64,000 bases of DNA from Rhododendron vialii. Lineage: Eukaryota > Streptophyta > Magnoliopsida > Ericales > Ericaceae. The stretch is from NCBI RefSeq assembly GCF_030253575.1, contig NC_080567.1, positions 34,687,501 to 34,751,500 of the forward strand, in the 5' to 3' direction. The position numbers and the translations under genes were made by a program. The notes under the pieces were generated by a model. It did not search any database and was not told the DNA's origin. It saw only the letters and a list, made by a program, of their open reading frames with translations. Below, one piece after another: positions 11,520-22,347 of the stretch. Position 1 is the first letter of the stretch. Each line of letters starts with the position of its first letter.

Positions 11520-12728
11520 ATGACGACTGGGATTTGTCTAGGATATCTCTGTCCTTCCTCCCACTTTTATCACATGCATTCTCCGTGTACAAACCCCAAA
11601 GGATGGATCCCCAACCGGATGGGATTGCTTGGAAACTTACTGCAAATGAAGTTTTCTCCTCTGGTAGTGCTTGGCTTCTCACCAGAAATCGTCAATATAC
11701 TCAAGCCCTTTGAGGATTGGAACTGGGTTAGGAAAACGCATTCAAATCCTAGAATTTGTTACTTACTATGGCTTTCTGCCCAGAATCGCTTGAAAACTAA
11801 GGATTTTCTTTTCATGAGGAAAGTTACCCGTAATGATCTTTGTGAGGTATGTAACTCGTAGAGTGAAAATATGGGACATGCTTTAAGAGATTGTCCAGTG
11901 GCTTGTGTTTGGGAGGGTAGTGGTGTGTCGTGTGCCTAATGTGCTAGAAGTTCCTTCTCCTTGTCCCCTGTTCTTTGGTTTCAACCTAACTATGAGTCCA
12001 AGGCCAAGCACCAGCCAGGTATCCCTTGGAATGTCATTTCCCTGTTTACTTGCTGGAAATATTCAGACCCTTAGTGACAAAACTCTTTTTCATCAGGAGA
12101 TAGACCGAACCAGAGATCACTTAGATTCCACCCTTAAGTTTATCGTTGCCCAGTCTACTGAATGGAAGCACATTGCTATTCCAGATTTGGAGTCTCGTAC
12201 TCGAACTTCTGTTTTCATTAAATGGTGCCCTCGGCATGTTAATTGTTTCAAATTCAACACTCATGCGGTTTGCAAAAAAGATTCACATCAAGCGGTGGCC
12301 TTGTCCTTGATGCAAATGGCAATTGGGTAGTTGGTTTTCACATATCAATGTGGGCTATTCCAAGTTTGGAGGCAGAAATGTGGGCTCTTAGAGATGGTTT
12401 ACAACTGGCTCTCGACAAACAACTGGTACCCTTTTGAGTGGAAATGGATGTTTTTGCAGCTATCCATCTAATCACGTGTTTGGAATTTGGATCAACCACG
12501 ACACAATCTAAGTGATCTTGTCCATGATTGCAGATTCCTTTGAAGCAGTTGGGAATATTGGAGCAGCTTGATCATGTGTACCAAGAAGGAAACAAATGCG
12601 CTGATATGTTATCGAATATGCCTTGTAGTGATGGTTTAGATTTATGTATTTTTGATGTTTCTCCAGTTTGTTTTAACTCGCAACTTTGCGAAGACTCTAG
12701 CATGACTCTTAATTTTATTTAATGTACC
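11520..12728 (+). mobile_element. Degenerate LINE 3' part: zinc-binding and RNase H-like domains
   Basis: Around 11610 a frame reads DGIAWKLTANEVFSSGSAWL, the beginning of the zinc-binding domain found after plant LINE reverse transcriptases. A frame change leads to NPRICYLLWLSAQNRLKTKD and then CEVCNS...HALRDCPVACVW. From about 12165 an RNase H-like (RVT_3) domain follows: KWCPRHVNCFKFNT, GGLVLDANGNWVVGF, LEAEMWALRDGLQLAL and VYQEGNKCADMLSN. Frameshifts and stops separate the blocks, so it is dead. The flanks carry TGGAGAGAGAGAGA at 11506-11519 and 12729-12742, a candidate target duplication, although it is low-complexity. The insertion splits the MATH pseudogene C between exons 4 and 5. Confidence 0.8.
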
Positions 12729-13240
12729 TGGAGAGAGAGAGAGACTATTTTCTAAGTTGTGCTCATGGTTGTCAAGAAGAAGGTTGTGTAAGGTTTCCCT
12801 TGATGCATGCAGGAGGTCCAAAAGGAGATAGCAGAGCAAAAGGAGAAAGCTCGTCACTCTTTCTGGAGTTAGTTGATTGCAAGAGCCTTGCTACTCGAAG
12901 GAAAGTGTATGCTGAATGTAACCTTCGGATGAGGGACCAGATCCTCGGTAAACATTTCGAGATGAAAGGTGAAATCCTTTTAATATGCACATGATTGTTT
13001 TACTTGTGTGCTTCAATATCTTTCGTTTCATGAGAAGGGTTCTAATTTCGTGAACATTTTGTTACATGTTTTCGTCTTTCGGCAGTCAAAAGTTGGTTCA
13101 GTGCATCGTTCAAAACCATGGGCTATCCGAACTTCTTGCCCCGAAGAGTTCTCAATGACGCAAAAAAGGGCTTCCTAGTTAAGGATAGAGTAATTGTTGA
13201 AGCACAAATCATTCTCACTTCTACTCGGAAGGATTTCTAA

Positions 13241-14309
13241 AAGTAGTGGCCCATTAGTTATGAGCTCTAGTCATACTTTGAACTCCCCGTTTTGGTGTGC
13301 GCTTGTCATTTTAATCACGAGAATGATACGTGTTTCTTAAAAGTTGACTGCTGATGTCTAGATCGCAACTTTTGCTTCTTCCGATTTAGTATTTCAAAGA
13401 AGTTGATTTTAGGAGTGTTGCAGGACAAATGGATTAAAATCAATATCATCTGCGATGTGATTTGTTTACGGCCACAAATATTCTTTCTCAGTGTAACGTG
13501 CTGGTAACAGAAAACCATCTACAGACATTGCAAATGAAAGGTAACAAAATGACCAATTTCGTGATGCAGAGGTATGAACCTCTCTACCCTGGTGACTTTA
13601 TGAGGAGATTGAACTCGATAATTACCCGGGAAGAGTTTGTATTAGCTTCGCAATCGCCAATCGCAACTAGTATAATTGGCAAATTTTTATACGATGAATA
13701 TTCCAAGTATTGGCTTTAGTTGTATGAGATGATATCCTTGCAAAGGTATCCTTTTGTGGATTAATTGGGAATGATTTGGATGATTGGAAAAGCACGTACG
13801 TACTGTACATCTCCCGAACCCTACTAATTAGAACTTTCAATTAATAGGCTAAATTATCCAAACAGGGCCCTAGTTACTAAGCAATATGTTTTGGGATTTG
13901 CTGCTGCTTTTTTTTTTTTTTTTCTCCTTTTTCTGAAAGGATTTCCTTATTATTGTTCGACTAATCTATTCTTGGGATTTCCTTCTTTTTTTTTTTTTTT
14001 TCTGAAAGCAGGATTTCTTTATTATTGTTTAACTTGTGCTCTCCCTCAAGTTGGTGTCTCTGTTTTTCGAAGCCACCTTACAAAGTGATTTTCAATTTTG
14101 GCCTAATCAAAATCCAAATTTTACATCCGATTTTACTATGACATGAATTCATCTTAGAGCGAAAAAGGAAAAATCTAACCACTTCTATTCCCCACGTATT
14201 TTCATTGCACACGCATACACAAGATTGTGTCCCAACTGCTAGTGTTATACGAAGGGGGTGGGTGATTTATTTAGAGAGAGAGACGTATTTTTTAAACTAG
14301 GAAATCTAC
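13241..14309. other. Spacer with one unassigned 85-codon ORF
   Basis: An open frame runs from ATG 13462 to TAG 13719. Its C-terminal half (RYEPLYPGDFMRRLNSIITR, then SIIGKFLYDEYSKYWL) looks protein-like, but I do not recognise it. No splice partner was found, and it may be a captured gene scrap. Poly-T runs lie at 13908-13923 and 13986-14001. Confidence 0.25.
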
Positions 14310-14540
14310 CCCGTTCCGGAACTCGTTTTAAGTACGTATTTTTTAAGAAAGCAATTTCAAGCTAAAAAATAATATATTTACGTAAATAATTTTTCTAGCA
14401 ATATGGATCTTCTTTATAGATCTCATTGAGATCTTTTAAACGGTATAAAAAAAATTAAAAAATTATTTTTCATTTATATTGTTTTAAGTTTGAAAATGTA
14501 AAATAAGTACTTATTTTTTAAGAAGGTATTATGGAATGGG
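14310..14540. repeat. Dispersed AT-rich MITE-like repeat, copy 2
   Basis: It shows CCCCGTTCCGGAA at the left, TAGATCTCATTGAGATCTTT and AACGGTATAAAAAAAATTAA in the middle, and AAGTACTTATTTTTTAAGAA then GGAATGGGCC at the right. The ends are rough inverted repeats. The ordered blocks are shared with the copies at 3385, 26895 and 55150. Confidence 0.65.
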
Positions 14541-14563
14541 CCTAACCTGAAAGTTGGGAAGGT

Positions 14564-14567
<4 letters not shown>

Positions 14568-14599
<32 letters not shown>
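14568..14599. repeat. (GA)n microsatellite
   Basis: Sixteen GA-type units lie immediately after the dispersed repeat ending near 14540. Confidence 0.95.
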
Positions 14600-14602
<3 letters not shown>

Positions 14603-14760
14603 TATTTTTTGAACAAGGGAATCGAAAGGAAGTTGGAAAGGTAGTCAAGAATAGCAAGTTTTATTTTTTTTAGAAATGCCAAGTGCAAAGAAAATGCGTA
14701 AAGAAAAGACCCTTAAAGTGTACATAAGTGGCTCAGTGAATCTGAGCCGTTCATGTACAC

Positions 14761-15148
14761 TTAGGTCCCGTTTGATAAACTTATTAGACATTGGGATTGG
14801 ATTACCAATCCCAGGGACTACCAATTCTTTGTTTGGTAACCCAAAATGGATTAGGACTATTAGTCCCTTGGGACTAGTAAGGTGGGCTTTAGGGGGTATT
14901 ATGAATATCCCGGGGAAGATGGTATTACCAATCCCAACCCAACCTCCAACACATTCTCATTACCAATTCTTTCTACCAATCCAATCTCATCTCAAACAAA
15001 CATGATATTAATAATTCCATCATCCAATCTCATCTCAAACAAACATACTCATTACTAATCCTTTCTCATTACCAATCTATTCTCATCATCAATCCCAATC
15101 TTAATCTTATCTCCTTACGAATCCCACTCATATCAAACGGGGCTAAGG
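14761..15148. mobile_element. MITE with TTAG..CCCGTTTGATA ends
   Basis: The left end TTAGGTCCCGTTTGATA is mirrored by TATCAAACGGGGCTAAGG on the right. The interior is rich in ACCAATCC/TCTCATC motifs and has no coding frame. The CCCGTTTG-type termini with adjacent TTA/TAA resemble PIF/Harbinger-type MITEs. Confidence 0.65.
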
Positions 15149-15337
15149 GAATAGTAGCAAGTTCTATTGGTTGACTTGATTCTTGAAAGAGGGGAAATGC
15201 GTACTAGCACTTTAATACTCCTACTACAATGGAAGCCTCAAAAGAGCAATTATTAAGAAACTTCTGGAAGCAACAAATACAAGTATTTATGCACAAAGTA
15301 GAATAGCCAAAGTTACAGCAAGAAAAGGCAACAAGAC

Positions 15338-15353
15338 ATGGACAATGCCGTTG
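15338..15353 (+). pseudogene. Orphan MATH exon 1-like segment
   Basis: TTACAGCAAGAAAAGGCAAC followed by ATGGACAATGCCGTTG|GTACG matches exon 1 of the intact copy at 39544 (NSKKGNIDNAI|GTATG), including the phase-1 donor. The ancestral start codon position is lost, but an in-frame ATG remains. It could in principle splice to exon 2 at 20227 over a 4.9-kb intron, giving a 302-residue product. I consider a stranded remnant more likely. Confidence 0.5.
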
Positions 15354-16013
15354 GTACGATGTTTCTCTTCTTCAGCTCTTTTTATCTGTTTGGATTGTCG
15401 GTCTCCGGTCCTTTTTTTTGAAAGGACAGACAGTCAACATCTCGGCAACCTATCGTGACGCTTAATTGTAAAAAATTATTGACAAGTTCAAACCATTAAT
15501 TGTAAAATGGAAGTAAATTCCCCGTTCAATCAAATTTCAGCCTATGGAAAATGGGTCCAGCTGACCGTTTGTTTGGATGCACTAATGGCCAGTCTATCTA
15601 TCTATACCTATATACTATAAGAATGTATTACCTAAAAATATAAGGAAACTTTCTTCTTGACTCTCTCTGCTGCATGGAATTTTTTTCAAATTTTTTATCT
15701 CTATATTTATTATTCTACACGTTTAAGAAATGTAAAATATATAATTTTTTTACTTCAAAAGGAAACTAAGTTCCATCAATAACATAACAAAGATATACAT
15801 TATTTTGCATTATATACTTGATCTTGCATAAAACCTATTTCTTTCTCTTTATCTTGATTTTTTTTATTGTTGTGAATTTTTTTTTCTCGCGAAAATGGAG
15901 TAAATTTTAAGAATCATACATGCAAATCCGTTGATACACAGGACAATAAGGAAAAAAAAAATTCATTGCTCTGTTTTTTCATATCCATGCATCGAAGCAA
16001 AATGCATGGAAGT

Positions 16014-16206
16014 CTATTTGTATAGGAAGTCTCGGCAGCATATGTAAAACAGAAAGTCTCGGCAGCATATTTGTATAGCAAGTCTCGGCAGCATATTTGC
16101 ATATTTATATCGGAAGTCTCGGCAGCATATTTGTATAGGAAGTCTCTGCAGCATATTTGTATAGGAAGTATTTGCATAGGAAGTCTCGGCAGCATATGTA
16201 AAGCAG
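16014..16206. repeat. Minisatellite, ~27-bp unit, about seven copies
   Basis: Variants of GGAAGTCTCGGCAGCATATT plus TGTATA repeat about seven times. The right-hand copy of the segmental duplication (near 27215) has a single unit, so the array expanded after the duplication. It makes frames on both strands open, but none looks like a protein. Confidence 0.9.
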
Positions 16207-16217
16207 TAGGGTTTTCG

Positions 16218-16346
16218 ATGGTGGAGTTGAACTTGGAGGACGACAGGGACGACCACGGCCGCAACTTAGGAAAAACAGAAAGTTTCCTCATGTCTCAAAT
16301 GGATTCGGGTGGTATGTTTAATATGTTTGCATCTATGAGAGCCTAA
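16218..16346 (+). other. Small conserved ORF between MATH genes (42 codons)
   Basis: ATG 16218 opens MVELNLEDDRDDHGRNLGKT...MSQMDSGGMFNMFASMRA to a stop. The duplicated locus near 27253 has the same frame (MVQLNLEDDHGRDLGKAESF), with an in-frame nine-base difference, then diverges to an early stop. Frame preservation hints at former coding sequence, perhaps an exon picked up from another gene, but the family is not recognised. Confidence 0.3.
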
Positions 16347-17713
16347 ATATTCTAGGCTAGGGTTCATGATGAAATCGTAGCACGTATTTGCGGACTCTTT
16401 TTTTATTTTCAGAATGTACGGTTTAATCAAATAATCGTTCTTGCCTCATTTTAATGAAGTTATAAAATTTTGGATTATGTTTTCAATTATGTTTTCTCCA
16501 TGTTTTGGGATTACTAGTGAATATTTAGCCATGTCATCCAGTTTTGATTTCAAGCACAGGACATCTTTTAAGTTTTTTTTTGAATGGTTACATATGAGTT
16601 TTTGATCTTGAAATAGAGTTTAGCCACCAGATTACGGTGAGGAAGAGTACAAAATTTACTACAAAGAGTTTGAATGCATGAGTGTGAATTCTGAAACCTT
16701 AGTAACTTTTTTTCGATCAAGTTCGTTTAAGAGTCAACTTATTTATTTAATTAAAATAAAATCAATTACACTTTTGTTAACTAGGTTAGGGAACGATCAC
16801 TTTGGATTATTGAGTTTTCTTATAGTAAATCGAAAGTCCTTATTGATTCGACCTCGCTCTTGCCATACTATATTGCGATAAGATTTCAAAACTTTACTAT
16901 ACTATATTGCAATATAGTTTTCTTATACTATATTGTACTTGCAAGTACTTCAAAATTTCACAATAGTAACTTCTTTCTTTGTTGCATAACGAAAACTAGT
17001 GTGAGTTGTGTATGTACCCAACTACATAGGTGAAAAACCATATAAAAATCTTTATCTTGCATTCTTTGTTTTTTGCTTGATTGTTGTGTGTGTTGCTAGC
17101 TTTGTCAATTTCTCAACAGGCGCGCAAATTGAAACTCAAAATATCATACTCATATGTGGTTGGTATAATACAGAAATAGTGTAATATTATACTATTGTAC
17201 TATGTTGCACAATGTGTGCAGTTATTGGATGATTTATAACTCAAGGGATTGGCGCGGTGGCCAAGGACTTGGGGGCCAAAATATGAAGGGCTTTGTCCAG
17301 ACCCCCTACAAGTGGATTCTTTTTGCACAACTCACACGACACCTTGAGTTGTTTGAAAAATATTGTTTACTATTGAAATATCGCCGTGCCTTGAACCTCC
17401 TTTCTTAAACATATGTATCCCTTATATATCAATACACTTGTAATAAAAGAAGATAAGATGGTAAGTCAAGGCACGTCGTGAAAATACAAAATTATTCCTC
17501 GTAAAATTACTTTTGTAGTTTGAGTTGAAGGATATGGTCGTCATTTCGTCAAGCCACACCGTGAAATTTCCAATTTTTCCTTATAGTTTGTCAATGGTGG
17601 AGTTAAGATATGAGGGTATTTTAGGCATTTCAATGTTAGGTCTTTTGTTTAGTCAAGAAGAAAATGAGGTATAAAAAAATCTTTCTTTTCCCTAATTTAA
17701 GGTATAAAAAATG

Positions 17714-17751
<38 letters not shown>

Positions 17752-17845
17752 CTTCTCCCTAATTTAAGGCAAGCCAAACTACCATGTTAAAAGACAAAAT
17801 TCCCCTTGTAGATTTCGTCTTTCAAATTTCTTTTGGATGTCTTGA

Positions 17846-18180
17846 GTTGAGGTTATTTTAGGTCCTACTTTACTTAGTCAATAAGAAGAGACTTTTCGAC
17901 GGTATTTTAGATATTTTGGGTCCTCTTTTGCTTAATGAAGAAGCAAAGGCTTTTGTGGGGTATTTTAGATCTTACTTTGCTTAGTTAAGAAGAAAAGACT
18001 TTTTCGAGGGTAATTTAGGTATTTAAAATCTTCTTTTGCTTAGTCAAAAAGAAAAGGCTTTTCGAGGGTATTTTAGATATATATTTTAGGTCCTACTTCG
18101 CTTAGTCAAGAAGAAAAGACTTTCCATGGGTGTTTTAGAAATTTTAGGCCCCTCTTTGCTTTAATAAGAAGAAAAAGTTT
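17846..18180. repeat. Degenerate tandem repeat, ~60-65-bp unit
   Basis: About five to six diverged units share TTTTAGGTCCTACTTTGCTT, AGTCAAGAAGAAAAG and CTTTTCGAGGGTATTTTAGA. A related half-unit lies at 17615-17660. No coding potential is apparent. Confidence 0.75.
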
Positions 18181-19173
18181 TATACATCTTCTCAATCTAA
18201 CCATTAGAAAGAAAGAAATCCTTGTTGATCACTCTTTCTCTCTCCTCATTCCTCCTAGATCTCTCCCGATCTCTCTCTCATCGATCCCTCTGTAATTCAG
18301 ATGAAGATAGACACATCAATTTTTCAATTGTAGATTCTTACACATGAAGAAAGACGCAACTACGTGGTCAGATTCTCTTACATTTCATAACTTTAGACTA
18401 TGATTTTGTTAGAACTTCTTCAAATTGTAAGCATTTTGAGTGGTCTCTTCTTTTTGGGGTTTTCTAATTGTTTTATTTTTATGGTTTTATCTTTTTTAGC
18501 ATAATAGTTTGTTGTGTGCTCTCAGTAAATTGAGCTCTAATTTTGTATGATATTTAGAGAGAGGCTCTCTCGTGGCAAGTTCTTACAGTTATTTTTCAAA
18601 ACACACAGACGAAAAAGCCTCGTTATTTGCACAATTTTAGAATTTAATCCATGACATTATCTTGATTATTGTTGTTATTGTTTGAGAAGGAATTTACATT
18701 TTAATCCAAATACTTATTTCTTTGATCTATGTTTATGCAATGTTTAATTTGTCCTGAAGGAATCAGAAATACCGTTCCTTATAATCTTTTTTTGTAACAA
18801 GGTTGAGCTATTTGTGACTCTCTTCAATTTTAGTGCATATGTTGGATTAATCTATGAAATTACAATAGCCTTAATTAATTACTTGAGTCTACAAATTTAA
18901 AAATATTTTAGTACTCTAAAATAGTGTTCTTTATGTTATTTTTTCTGTACAAGAACTCCATTTGCATTGCTTATAAAATACTATCTTCTTTTCTTTTCTT
19001 TTTTGTAAAAATGACCTTTCATTCAATTACTTACTCTTAGGACTTCTTTATTTTCATAACTAAATCTTAATTTGAACTATCTTATGTGCATGAACAATTA
19101 CACCAATGAGCACACAACACCGTGCAAAGCACGCCGAATTACACTAATATACACACACACACACACACACACA

Positions 19174-19388
19174 CTCCCTCCGTCCCAAATTCTTTGTCCG
19201 GTCTGCAAAACGGAGTGTTAAAAATAATGTAATTTTTTCAAGAAAAAATTCAAAATTTTTTCACAAATTAAAAATACTCATTGATATCTAATAAGTTGTT
19301 GAAAAATTTTTGATTTTTTCGTGCAAAAATTGTATTATTTTTAACACTCTGTTTTGCTGACCGGACAAAAAATTTGGGACGGAGGGAG
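19174..19388. mobile_element. Stowaway-type MITE (CTCCCTCCGTCCC termini)
   Basis: CTCCCTCCGTCCCAAATTCT at the left is mirrored by GAGGGAGG-side sequence AATTTGGGACGGAGGGAG at the right, with TTGTCCGG/CCGGACAA and TTAAAAATAAT/ATTATTTTTAA inside. This is the classic plant Stowaway terminus. The usual TA target duplication is not visible. Instead the element is flanked by (AC)n on the left and (TG)n on the right, which extends the inverted repeat. Confidence 0.9.
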
Positions 19389-19521
19389 TGTGTGTGTGTG
19401 TGTATTAAATCACATTCTACACACATTAAACGGTTCAGATCATAAAAATTTGATCGGGAACTATGAGATTGAGATTTATGGTGTTTTTTAGGGAGGTTTT
19501 TTGGTGTCCCCGAAACCGTCC

Positions 19522-19522
<1 letters not shown>

Positions 19523-19590
<68 letters not shown>
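19523..19590. repeat. (TA)n microsatellite
   Basis: About 34 TA units adjoin the left end of the foldback element at 19595. They produce the meaningless YIYIYI frames on the opposite strand. Confidence 0.97.
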
Positions 19591-19593
<3 letters not shown>

Positions 19594-19594
19594 T

Positions 19595-19941
19595 GGATCC
19601 CATGAGGGATCCCACACGGCCTTACCGTGTGGGACTCCCCTTTGCCGAGCGAATTGCAATGATTCGAACCACTCAAAGTGATCAGAACGTGATTTTAAGG
19701 GTATTCGCGAGAAATCAGCAAAAAAAATGCTCGGGAAGGACTTGATCCAAACGGTTTTTTATTGAACGGTTCAGTAAAAAACTGCTCAGATCAAGTCCTT
19801 TTCGGTCATTTTTTTTGCTAATTTCTCGCAAATAATCTTGAAATCACATTCTGAACATAATGAGCGGCTCAGATCGTCGTAATTCGCTCGGGAAAGGAGA
19901 GTCCCGCACGTTAAGGCCGCACGGGATCCCTCATTGGATCC
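19595..19941. mobile_element. Long foldback element (~350 bp, GGATCC ends)
   Basis: GGATCCCATGAGGGATCCCA...CGGCCTTA, GAGCGAATT, GTGATTTT and AGGACTTGATC on the left are mirrored by GATCAAGTCCTT, AAATCACATT, AATTCGCTCG and TAAGGCCGCACGGGATCCCT...GGATCC on the right. The element is essentially one hairpin with diverged arms. It is flanked by TA and GT microsatellites and has no coding frame. Confidence 0.85.
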
Positions 19942-19944
19942 TAA

Positions 19945-19976
<32 letters not shown>

Positions 19977-19982
19977 CAATAA

Positions 19983-20110
19983 TTCTATAACCACACCTAT
20001 TTTACATACTTAAATACACATCCACGCACACTAGGTGTGTGGAGAGTGTGTGTGGAGCCCACACACTTGTGTATGTGTGTGTGGGTGTGTGTTTGGGTGT
20101 GGTTGTAGAA
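19983..20110. mobile_element. Small MITE with TTCTATAACCACACC ends
   Basis: The left end TTCTATAACCACACC pairs with GGTGTGGTTGTAGAA at the right. The interior is CACA/TGTG-rich. A related element with TTCTACAACTACCC...GTGGTTGTAGA lies at about 33739-33829. Confidence 0.7.
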
Positions 20111-20216
20111 GGGCTATATATATAACTTGCTCTTGAACAATCTTATATGCCAGAGAATACTATTACATATTTGTTCAATAGAGTACGGTGGATTTCCTTC
20201 TAATGTCTGCAATCTT

Positions 20217-22347
20217 ATGTACGCAGGAATTGTAAGATCGTTAAGAGATATCCCACCAGCTCACTATTGCATCAAAATAAACTCTTTCTCATTTTTTGTC
20301 AACAAGAAGATTGATAACTATGAATCTGCTGTATTCGAAGTTGGTGGCTACAAATGGTGCGTCCACGTTAATCAAACGCCTAGTCGTAATTTTTTGCCAA
20401 AAAGATACTTGCTTTTCTCCTACTTTAATCGTTTGCAATCTCACTAATTTCCTATCCCATTTCAGGAAATTGTCTCTCTACCCAAATGGGAATAAGAAAA
20501 GGAATGTGACTGATCACATCTCTCTGTATCTGGGGATAGCAGATACGGAAGCTCTTCCACCAGGCTGGGAGGTTAATGTCAGCTTCAAATTGTTTGTGTT
20601 TGATCATATTCTAGATAGATACATGACCATTCAAGGTAATGTTCTACCTTTGGACATGAGTTGTGTACATTAGATGTAAAAGAATCTTATTTATGAGCTA
20701 CTTAGTACCAGTTGGTAATTCAGCATTTCTATCCCAGTAAGTACTAATTGTTGAAAAGTAAAGCTTGATTGAGAATGAAAAACGTGGATATATCCCAGCA
20801 GTCTTCGAAGGCAAGTGGGCATCCAAGTTGATAGCAAAAGCATGTGTGAAATTAAAGGCTGGGAAGAAAAAGTCTCCAAGCATGGGCTTGGAATAGTTAT
20901 ACTATATGCCTATAAATGGATGCACTGGTAGTGTTTAAATGTGTGGGAAGTGAAAGAGAGAAAAGAGAAGGAGAAACGTGAGAAAGAGGGAGCCCCTTTG
21001 GGACTCCCCCAGGCCCCACCACCAGTAAATGTGAGAAATAGAGTTGTGAGGTGTGAGTGAGAGGTGTAATTCTGTAAATGTATTTGTGTTAGAAATCGAT
21101 AAAAGTTGAGTTTGTTGAGTGCATGAATTTGTGCCACTTCTGCTTTCCAACACTAATTGCTTATGCAATTGCAGATGGGGAAATTCAGCGCTTTCATTGG
21201 ATGAAAACTCAGTCGGGTTTTGATAAATTTCTTCCTCTAGCTACTTTCAATGATGCAACCAATGGATACCTCCTGGACGACTGTTGTTTGTTTGGAACTG
21301 AGGTCTTTGTTCTGAAAAATAGTGGCAAGGGGGAGTGCATGTCATTGTTAAAGGATCCTGCGAAAGACAGTTATACTTGGAAAATTGAAAATTTTTCATC
21401 AATAAGGAATGAATATCTTTACTCTCCCGAATTCATTATTGGAGACCAAAAGTGGTATGTTTTTTATTGCTAGCATTTCCTACGTATTGTTTTGGTGAAT
21501 TCAGTTCAATTTCAGGATGGTATGCAGATAAAAATTGTAGAATGTTTTCGAACTGATATGTGCAGGAAATTGTTGTTGTATCCCTACGGAAACAAAACTT
21601 CTAAAGGCAAATCCATGTCACTTTTTCTGGAGCTATCTGATAATAAACAACGCAAGGTGTATGCTGAATTTACGTTGCGGATGAAGAACCAGGTCTATGG
21701 TATTAATTGGTCTGAGCATGAAGGTGATACCCAGGCCATTTCATTTCTTTATTACCTAACTAGCCCTTTTTTACATCATATCTATGTAGTACGTACGGAT
21801 ACTTCGTCGAAGGTCACGTACCACTGTCAGGCACTTGCTATTGAGACAAATGTCTGACACTCAAGTCCAAAGGTTCAATTTTTTATCGACCCTTGTTGTT
21901 TGGACACTCCAAGGGCATTCTAAAAAATGGTCCAGACATGCACTTTTGGAACGCTAGCAAAACATTAATTATTATTATCATTTTTATATTTATTCATGTA
22001 ATGGTACACATAACTATAAGTATCCTTTAAAATTTTCCCACTACGGGTCGTGTCTTCCAATTTTTAAAATTTATTCATTATTGTTGTGCCAATGTCGTGT
22101 CACACATTCATGTCGGTGTAGGTGTTGTTTACTTTTATATATCATTGTTTTGTTTCACCAAAATCATGCTTTACATCTTCTTCTTTTGACAGCCAATCAT
22201 TGGTTTTGTACCTCGAGCCCAAATTGGGGTTTTAATGACTTCACAGCCTTGAGTGATTTGAATAACGCGTCAAAGGGCTTCTTGATGAATGATGCTGTAG
22301 TTATTGAGGCACAAATCACCGGTGGCCGCTCCAGAATATTTTATTAG
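20217..22347 (+). CDS. Two-MATH-domain (TRAF-like) protein, copy D
   Basis: Exons 2-6 are all open with canonical splice sites: 20227-20356, 20466-20635, 21175-21454, 21566-21723 and 22193-22347. The first MATH domain starts at AHYCIKINSFSF and ends near FGTEVFVLKN. The second starts at DSYTWKIENFSS and ends near GFLMNDAVVIEAQI. The conserved GFDKFLPL, FNDATNGYLLDD, LSLYPNGNKK and LLLYPYGNKT blocks are present. An in-frame ATG at 20217 directly precedes exon 2 and would give 300 residues. The standard exon 1 is not at its expected place, but an exon 1-like remnant with a usable donor lies at 15338. MATH proteins bind partners, often in ubiquitin-related complexes, but the role of plant twin-MATH proteins is mostly unknown. 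The body is intact and the true 5' end is uncertain, so the locus may be expressed or recently dead. Confidence 0.82.

Larger units (their letters stand above)
10209..13240 (+). pseudogene. MATH pseudogene C, split by a LINE remnant
   Basis: Exons 1-2 are absent. Exon 3 at 10209-10378 is open (LYLHPNGNKKRNVNGHISLY). Exon 4 at 10459-10739 carries a one-base insertion before the EWGFDQLLPLDTFNDASNGY block, but the rest is well preserved. Intron 4 is blown up from about 0.1 kb to over 2 kb by a GA microsatellite and a LINE-derived block at about 11520-12728. Exon 5 (about 12812-12968) has lost its KLxxYP start but keeps GESSSLFLELVDCKSLATRR. Exon 6 at 13086-13240 is intact (VKSWFSASFKTMGYPNFLPR) and ends KDF-stop like the intact gene at 39.5 kb. 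The loss of the 5' half and the frameshift mean it cannot encode a complete protein. Confidence 0.87.
15506..17425 (+). repeat. Segmental duplication, left copy (upstream of MATH copy D)
   Basis: Ordered blocks here recur at about 26085-28405: the GGGTCCAGCTGACC region, the AGGAAACTTTCTTCTT region, the GGTTTTCGATGGTG region, a promoter-like stretch with AATCAATTACACTTTTGTTA, and TGGCCAAGGACTTG to CTTTCTTAAACATATGTATC. The blocks precede MATH copies D and E respectively, so a unit of promoter plus gene was duplicated. The intact copy at 39.5 kb shares part of the promoter block (39232-39450). Confidence 0.8.
17430..20120. other. ~2.7-kb insertion block absent from the paralogous locus
   Basis: Copy E runs directly from AACATATGTATC (28388) into AACTTGCTCATGAACAATCT (28412). 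The left copy separates the same two sequences by about 2.7 kb. The extra block is AT-rich and holds a TA microsatellite (17717-17749), a degenerate ~62-bp tandem array, a Stowaway-like MITE, a long foldback element and another MITE. No coding exon was seen. Confidence 0.7.

Noticed and set aside
15914..16291. Minus-strand 125-codon frame over the minisatellite
   Set aside because: Repeated ICCRDF units come from the 27-bp array, which is a single unit in the duplicate locus.
19268..19676. Minus-strand frames rich in YIYIYI
   Set aside because: Translation of the TA microsatellite plus the mirrored arms of the foldback element.
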